This document shows, one piece after another, positions 59,758 to 64,000 of a stretch of DNA of 64,000 nt. Both the position numbers and the translations under genes were made by a program. The stretch lies in assembly GCF_000506985.1 (NCBI RefSeq), contig NZ_KI650979.1:558001-622000 (forward strand). The letters are read 5' to 3'. The stretch comes from Advenella kashmirensis W13003 (GTDB taxonomy: Bacteria; Pseudomonadota; Gammaproteobacteria; Burkholderiales; Burkholderiaceae_B). The notes under the pieces were generated by a model. The model saw only the letters and a list, made by a program, of their open reading frames with translations, did not search any database and was not told the origin of the DNA. How positions within the stretch are numbered: the first letter of the stretch is position 1; each line of letters starts with the position of its first letter.

Positions 59758-60070
59758 ACATTACACGTACCGAGTCAGTTGGTCCCCAGAGGACAATGAA
59801 CATGTCGGCCTATGCGCCGAGTTCCCCACGTTATCATGGCTGGCACCGGAACCAGGCCATGCCCTTGTCGGCATCATGCAATTGGTTGCAGAGGTCGTAC
59901 AGGATATGCAGAATAATAATGAAATCATCCCCCCAGCTCTTGCGGACAGGCAATATAGCGGGCAATTTCGGGTACGTGTACTCCCACAAGTTCATCGAAA
60001 TCTGGCGATAGAAGCCGCCGAACAGGGAGTAAGCATGAATCGGTTGATCAGTGCAAAACTTGCTGGCTGA
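59747..60070 (+). CDS. hicB: HicB-like antitoxin
   Basis: A 107-residue antitoxin. The N-terminal half is a partial RNase H-like HicB domain (KHYTYRVSWSPEDNEHVGLCAEFPTLSWLA), and the C-terminal about 75-107 forms a ribbon-helix-helix (FRVRVLPQVHRNLAIEAAEQGVSMNRLISAKL) for DNA binding. The start at 59747 is chosen because AGGA lies 8 bases upstream; an in-frame ATG at 59738 sits directly on that site. It is predicted to neutralise HicA and repress the pair. Confidence 0.87.
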   Translation: MDVKHYTYRVSWSPEDNEHVGLCAEFPTLSWLAPEPGHALVGIMQLVAEVVQDMQNNNEIIPPALADRQYSGQFRVRVLPQVHRNLAIEAAEQGVSMNRLISAKLAG

Positions 60071-60099
60071 AAAGCCGCGATAGCAGGCGGCAACGACCT

Positions 60100-61116
60100 C
60101 TATTGCTGCCTGTCGTCCTTTTTGCAATTCTCAGGCACTACGTCACATGGCAATTTCTCTACCACTTGCTTCCATTTTTCAGACTCGGCGTTCACTCTTT
60201 TGGATAACTCCTCAGCAGAACCGGGCAATGGCTGATATCCCAGGCCGGCCAATTGCCTGCGATAATCGGGGTCCTTCTGCACGCGATTGAGCGCCTCATT
60301 CAATTTGCGCACAATATCGTCAGGCATCCCTGCAGGCCCGATCAGCGCGAACCAGCCGCCCGCTTCATATCCCGGGACAGACCCGGCAATAGGAGGAACG
60401 TCCGGTAGCAACTGCGTGCGTTTTGCACCACTCGTGCCCAACGCCCGTACCTTGCCACTGTGGATCTGCGGCAACGCACCGCCCAGCACATCAAACATGA
60501 AATCCGTCCGACCGGCAATCACATCAATCATTGCAGGGCCGCCGCCACGATAGGGAATTGCCGTCAATTGCATATTCGCCTGCTGCGCCAGCAACGCGCC
60601 GGCCAGATAATTCCCCGTGCCGACACCTGAAGAGCCAAACGTCACCGCGCCTGGCGATTTTCGAGCCCGGGCAACAAGCTCATCGACGCTCGTCAGCGGG
60701 GACGTTGCCGCGGTGACCAATACATATTCGAACGCTGCGTAGCTGCCGATCATTGTGAAACTCTTGATCGCGTCATATGACAATCGAGATGTATGAGGGG
60801 CGATAGTATGCAAACTGTTGGCGGTGGCCGCGATCGTATAGCCATCGGGACGGGCTTTTGCCACCTGCTGCAAAGCGATGGCACCGGCCGCACCGGTCAC
60901 ATTTTCGGGAACGATTTGTTGCCCAAGTTCATCGCCCAGACGGGATGCCATAAGTCGGGCAGCCTGATCTGTCGCCCCACCAGCGGCCAGCGGAATGATT
61001 AACCGTATTGGCTTGTCCGGCCAGGCCTGCCCCGTTGCCGTCATGGTAAATACACTGCTCGACAAAAAGATCAGCCATCTTCCTGTAGTACACAAGTTCA
61101 TAGCATCAACACCCAT
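60100..61116 (-). CDS. Bug-family binding protein with C-terminal cysteine pair
   Basis: A 338-residue receptor. The hydrophobic signal region (about 12-30, LIFLSSSVFTMTATGQA) is followed by PLAAGGATD with aspartate 50, then VPENVTGAAG and AIPYRGGGP. The C-terminus carries an extra stretch with two cysteines, C-x7-C (PCDVVPENC), absent in the other eight copies and able to form a periplasmic disulfide. ATG at 61101 is an alternative start. It is the last gene of the SDR/acyl-CoA ligase/GMC operon and converges on hicB (29-base gap). Confidence 0.9.
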   Translation of the reverse strand: MGVDAMNLCTTGRWLIFLSSSVFTMTATGQAWPDKPIRLIIPLAAGGATDQAARLMASRLGDELGQQIVPENVTGAAGAIALQQVAKARPDGYTIAATANSLHTIAPHTSRLSYDAIKSFTMIGSYAAFEYVLVTAATSPLTSVDELVARARKSPGAVTFGSSGVGTGNYLAGALLAQQANMQLTAIPYRGGGPAMIDVIAGRTDFMFDVLGGALPQIHSGKVRALGTSGAKRTQLLPDVPPIAGSVPGYEAGGWFALIGPAGMPDDIVRKLNEALNRVQKDPDYRRQLAGLGYQPLPGSAEELSKRVNAESEKWKQVVEKLPCDVVPENCKKDDRQQ

Positions 61117-61140
61117 AAAAAGAGTAAGAAAAGGACCGAC

Positions 61141-61941
61141 TCAATGTGGTATCGCGCATGTGATGCCCCCGTCGACGGGCATCACGACACCGGTCACATA
61201 CTTGGATTCATCGGAAGCAAAAAAAACTGCTGCGTTGGCGATATCCCATACATCTCCCATGCGTTTCAGGGGTACCGATTGCGATCGTTCGCGACGCATC
61301 CTCTCGACGTCGCCGTCGTAAAACGACAGAATCGTTCCGTAAATGCGAGGAGAATCTATCAATCCGGGACTGATGCAATTGCAACGAATGTTATCTGCCG
61401 CATGCTGAACTGCTATGACATGTGTCATATGATTCAATGCGGCTTTGGAAGCGTGGTACGCAATAAATGGATGACCGGTCCAAGACACGCTGGCAATCGA
61501 AGAGATATGTATGATTGACCCGCCACCCTGGCGCTTCATAACGGGAATGACGGCTTTGCAGCCGAGAAACGCGCCTTTCGCATTCACCTGCATCACACGA
61601 TCCCAGTCTTCTTCGCTTGTTTCAACCGGTCCGCCTTTTGCGTTGGCGCCGGCGTTATTATGAAGTATATCGACCCGACCATAAGTTTCCACGGCCAGTT
61701 GCACGGCCTGATCTACCTCTTCAAAATCCGCCACATCCGCTTTCACATGAATCGCCGATCCGCCCTCTTTTCGCACCAAATCTGCCGTTCGGGCGGCCGC
61801 GTCCTCGTCAATATCCACGGACACAATGTTTGCGCCTTCACGCGCAAATGCCACCGCAGTTGCGTTGCCATTACCCCACCCGTCGGACACGCACCCAGCG
61901 CCAAGAATCAGTGCTGTCTTCCCTTTCAAACGATCAGTCAT
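61141..61941 (-). CDS. Short-chain dehydrogenase/reductase
   Basis: A 266-residue SDR. The catalytic set S147/S148 (HISSIAS), Y162 and K166 (YHASK) is present, as is the nucleotide segment ILGAGCVSDGWGNG near 12-25 (a glycine-rich variant). Family reading: oxidation of a 3-hydroxyacyl or hydroxy compound. It is between the acyl-CoA ligase gene (27 bases after) and the Bug gene (24 bases before). Together they indicate activation and oxidation of an imported acid or alcohol. Confidence 0.92.
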   Translation of the reverse strand: MTDRLKGKTALILGAGCVSDGWGNGNATAVAFAREGANIVSVDIDEDAAARTADLVRKEGGSAIHVKADVADFEEVDQAVQLAVETYGRVDILHNNAGANAKGGPVETSEEDWDRVMQVNAKGAFLGCKAVIPVMKRQGGGSIIHISSIASVSWTGHPFIAYHASKAALNHMTHVIAVQHAADNIRCNCISPGLIDSPRIYGTILSFYDGDVERMRRERSQSVPLKRMGDVWDIANAAVFFASDESKYVTGVVMPVDGGITCAIPH

Positions 61942-61968
61942 ATTCTGTCCCCATATTTGGAAATTCCG

Positions 61969-63525
61969 TTATACCTGTCTATCTTGCTCAGACCAGAAGC
62001 GCGCCCGGATTTCACGCTTGAGCACCTTGCCAACCGTACTCCTGGGCAACTGCGTCCATATTTCAATTGTTTTGGGTGTTTTCATGCCGCCCAGGCGTTC
62101 GCGACAAAGCGCCAGCGCAGCCTCCGTATCCAGTGACTGGCCCGATTTCAACTCGACGATCGCCTTGACCGCTTCGCCCCAGGTATCATCCGGCACGCCC
62201 ACCACGGCGCAGTCAGCTACTTCAGGCAGCGACCACAGCACTTGTTCGATCTCCCCGGGAGAAATATTGAATCCACCGGAAACGATCAGATCCTTGAGAC
62301 GGTCAACGATGTAATATATGCCATCGTCGTCCATGTATCCCACATCACCTGTGTGCAACCAGCCGTTCTTCAGTGCTTCACGTGTTTTTTCGGGGTCCTG
62401 ATAATAACCCTTCATGACCAGATCCCCCTGCACCACGATCTCACCGCGTTCACCAGGACCCAGCAGCCGGCCATTGCTGTCCATAACGCCTATGCGTACC
62501 GTGGGCGACGCTCTGCCGCAACCTGAAAGACGATGCCATAATGAAGGGTCTGCCAGAATCCGGGCATGATCGCTGGCGGTCATGCATGTGCATACAAAAG
62601 GCGCTTCCGCCTGTCCATAGCACTGAACCATGACCGGCCCGAAAATACTCAGCGCTTCCTGTAATTTTTCCACCGACATCGGCGCCGCCGAATAAACAAA
62701 ATACTTTAGCGAATCATAGTTATAGTTGCGTACTGCAGGATCGGCCAACAGCCGGTAAATCAACGTTGGTGGCAAAAACAACTGAGTCACTCGATAGCGG
62801 TCAATTGCCTGTAGAATCGCCTGCGTATCGGTGGACGATAGAATAATATTGGCTCCGCCATACGCAAGGGTGGCAAACGCTACAGCACCAGCGGCATGCG
62901 ACAATGGCGCGACCACCAGATGCACCGGCGGCGAGTCTACCGGCATCGACGCAAACCAGTTCGACATCAGCGCGCTATAGACACGATGCGTCACCATGAC
63001 CCCCTTGGGCAACCCTGTGGTTCCGCCGGTTCCGCGGATTGCGACAACATCATCGGGTTGCGCCTGACTGCGAATGGCAGCGGCTGACTGCTCTGCCATC
63101 CAGGACTCCAGATCGGGAACGCCGGGCAAGGTCTGATCGATGCAAATCAGTCCACGCAGTGCGGGAAGAGCTGTACGCAACAAAGGAATTTGATCTGCGA
63201 ACGCACTGTGAATAAACAGGAACTCGCAGCCCCCTCGTGCCAGAATATTGACGTTTTCTTCAGGAGCATTTCGCGCGTTCACGGGCAGCCAAACACCTTC
63301 AGAACGGACAATACCTAAAATGACTGCGAAGGTAAGCAAATGATTATTACTGAGCAAACCGACCTGATGCTGCTGCGTAATGCCCGCGGCATGGAGCCCA
63401 TTGGCAATACGATGACTGAGCTCTGCAACCTCGCCGTAGTTCAGCGTCCGTCCCTCTGGTTCCACCAGGCAGGGCGCCTCTGCTCCGTAGCTCAGCCCCC
63501 TTTCAAAAAAATCAATCAATTGCAT
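61969..63525 (-). CDS. AMP-dependent acyl-CoA synthetase/ligase
   Basis: A 518-residue adenylate-forming enzyme activating an acid to its CoA thioester. The P-loop-like motif GTGGTTGLPKG at 165-175, the TGD motif with LHTGDVGYMDDDG, the hinge DRLKDLIVSGGFNISPGEIE and the catalytic K500 near the C-terminus (GKVLKRE) are complete. It starts 3 bases after the GMC oxidoreductase stop. In the operon it may activate an acid formed by the GMC enzyme and the SDR. The specific acid is unknown. Confidence 0.93.
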   Translation of the reverse strand: MQLIDFFERGLSYGAEAPCLVEPEGRTLNYGEVAELSHRIANGLHAAGITQQHQVGLLSNNHLLTFAVILGIVRSEGVWLPVNARNAPEENVNILARGGCEFLFIHSAFADQIPLLRTALPALRGLICIDQTLPGVPDLESWMAEQSAAAIRSQAQPDDVVAIRGTGGTTGLPKGVMVTHRVYSALMSNWFASMPVDSPPVHLVVAPLSHAAGAVAFATLAYGGANIILSSTDTQAILQAIDRYRVTQLFLPPTLIYRLLADPAVRNYNYDSLKYFVYSAAPMSVEKLQEALSIFGPVMVQCYGQAEAPFVCTCMTASDHARILADPSLWHRLSGCGRASPTVRIGVMDSNGRLLGPGERGEIVVQGDLVMKGYYQDPEKTREALKNGWLHTGDVGYMDDDGIYYIVDRLKDLIVSGGFNISPGEIEQVLWSLPEVADCAVVGVPDDTWGEAVKAIVELKSGQSLDTEAALALCRERLGGMKTPKTIEIWTQLPRSTVGKVLKREIRARFWSEQDRQV

Positions 63526-63528
63526 GTT

Positions 63529-64000
63529 TCATATTCCTGTTTCTTCATTCAGAATCATATCGGCCGCCTTTTCTGCAATCATGAGGGTGGCAGCACATGT
63601 GTTGGCAGAGGTGATCGCAGGCATGACCGACGCATCAACGACTCTCAGTCCATGCAGACCATGCACCCGTAAACGATTATCTACCACGGCGGACTGATTA
63701 CTGCGCGGACCCATCGCACACGTTCCCACCACGTGATAACCTGTGCTGCCATACTGTCGGGCATAATCCAGAATTTCATCATCAGTCTGCACATCGTTTC
63801 CAGGCAGCAATTCCATATTCACAAACCGCTGCATCGGCTCACTGGCAAATACGCTGCGAGCGCACTTCAAAGCCTGCACAACCGTATATTTATCAACTTC
63901 GTGATCCAGGAATTTGGGCTGTATAACAGGGGTTTTACTGGCATCACCAGACGTGATCCTGACATAACCACGGCTTTGAGGACGCAATTGCCACGCCCCG
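63529..64000 (-). CDS. GMC-family oxidoreductase, C-terminal part (5' end outside window)
   Basis: About 156 residues of the C-terminal substrate-binding and FAD half of a glucose-methanol-choline oxidoreductase are visible; the frame is open to position 64000, where the N-terminal part is cut off. The segment RPQSRGYVRI, the catalytic histidine in TGYHVVGTCAMG, and the GLRVVDASVMPAITSANTCA stretch with its final NT are diagnostic. The stop lies 3 bases before the acyl-CoA ligase gene. The substrate is probably an alcohol such as choline-like or polyethylene-glycol-like; unknown. Confidence 0.9.
   Translation of the reverse strand, partial: GAWQLRPQSRGYVRITSGDASKTPVIQPKFLDHEVDKYTVVQALKCARSVFASEPMQRFVNMELLPGNDVQTDDEILDYARQYGSTGYHVVGTCAMGPRSNQSAVVDNRLRVHGLHGLRVVDASVMPAITSANTCAATLMIAEKAADMILNEETGI

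Noticed and set aside
1-64000. CRISPR array, insertion sequence or phage segment
   Set aside because: No spaced direct repeats, transposase, integrase or phage structural genes seen on either strand.

Overview
The window reads as chromosomal DNA of a betaproteobacterium, most likely an Alcaligenaceae member (Bordetella/Achromobacter/Advenella type). The main reason is nine periplasmic binding proteins of the Bug (TctC-like, tripartite tricarboxylate transporter) family in 64 kb, a family hugely expanded in that lineage, plus many LysR, GntR and IclR regulators each paired with a small catabolic operon. GC content looks moderate (low to mid fifties by eye, not computed), so a moderate-GC genus such as Advenella is a guess only. 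No rRNA, tRNA, CRISPR array, insertion sequence or phage gene was seen.

Layout. 1-3337 (-): sulfatase, FCD-type GntR regulator, Bug protein (cut by the window edge). 3469-9951 (-) with divergent LysR 10066-10989 (+): a seven-gene organic or aromatic acid operon (maleylacetate-reductase-like dehydrogenase, TauD-like dioxygenase, Bug, FMN hydroxyacid oxidase, NTF2-like protein, fumarylacetoacetase-fold enzyme, quinone-oxidoreductase-like enzyme). 11051-14063 (-) with divergent LysR 14165-15055: LeuC/LeuD paralogues and a haloacetate-dehalogenase-like hydrolase. 15147-18559: LacI regulator, aberrant NRAMP-like transporter, TfdA-like dioxygenase. 18883-20376 (+): TPM-domain membrane protein. 20480-26866 (-): LysR, flavin reductase/FCD fusion, Bug, AtuA-like protein, DUF4387, LLM monooxygenase. 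27218-31726: Bug plus GntR/UTRA regulator (+) converging on a lyase/LeuD/LeuC cassette (-), the two transcripts starting from near-identical promoters. 31907-36584: SixA-like phosphatase, orphan response regulator, siderophore receptor and binding protein. 36628-38567: LysR and aldo/keto reductase. 38690-39668: MNT antitoxin with a truncated HEPN toxin. 39566-43114: LysR, Bug, MlrC-like M81 peptidase. 43148-44110: 5'-nucleotidase. 44231-49021 (-): amidohydrolase, tartrate/isocitrate-type dehydrogenase, Bug, GntR, Bug behind a 36-bp palindrome. 49337-53439 (+): cupin, alpha/beta hydrolase, IclR, aspartate dehydrogenase, Bug. 53478-59175 (-): LacI, ABC importer and phosphodiesterase. 59479-60070 (+): HicAB. 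60100-64000 (-): Bug, SDR, acyl-CoA ligase, GMC oxidoreductase (cut by the window end).

The recurring design is one regulator, one periplasmic acid-binding protein and a few oxidoreductases, hydrolases or lyases, with conspicuous DNA palindromes at the promoters. No TctA/TctB membrane partner lies in the window, so the nine Bug proteins must share transport channels encoded elsewhere or act as sensors. The most striking observations are the palindromic operators, the shared GntR promoter pair, the flavin reductase/FCD fusion beside AtuA/DUF4387, the NRAMP-like protein without metal ligands, and the toxin-truncated MNT/HEPN locus with an apparently leaderless antitoxin gene.
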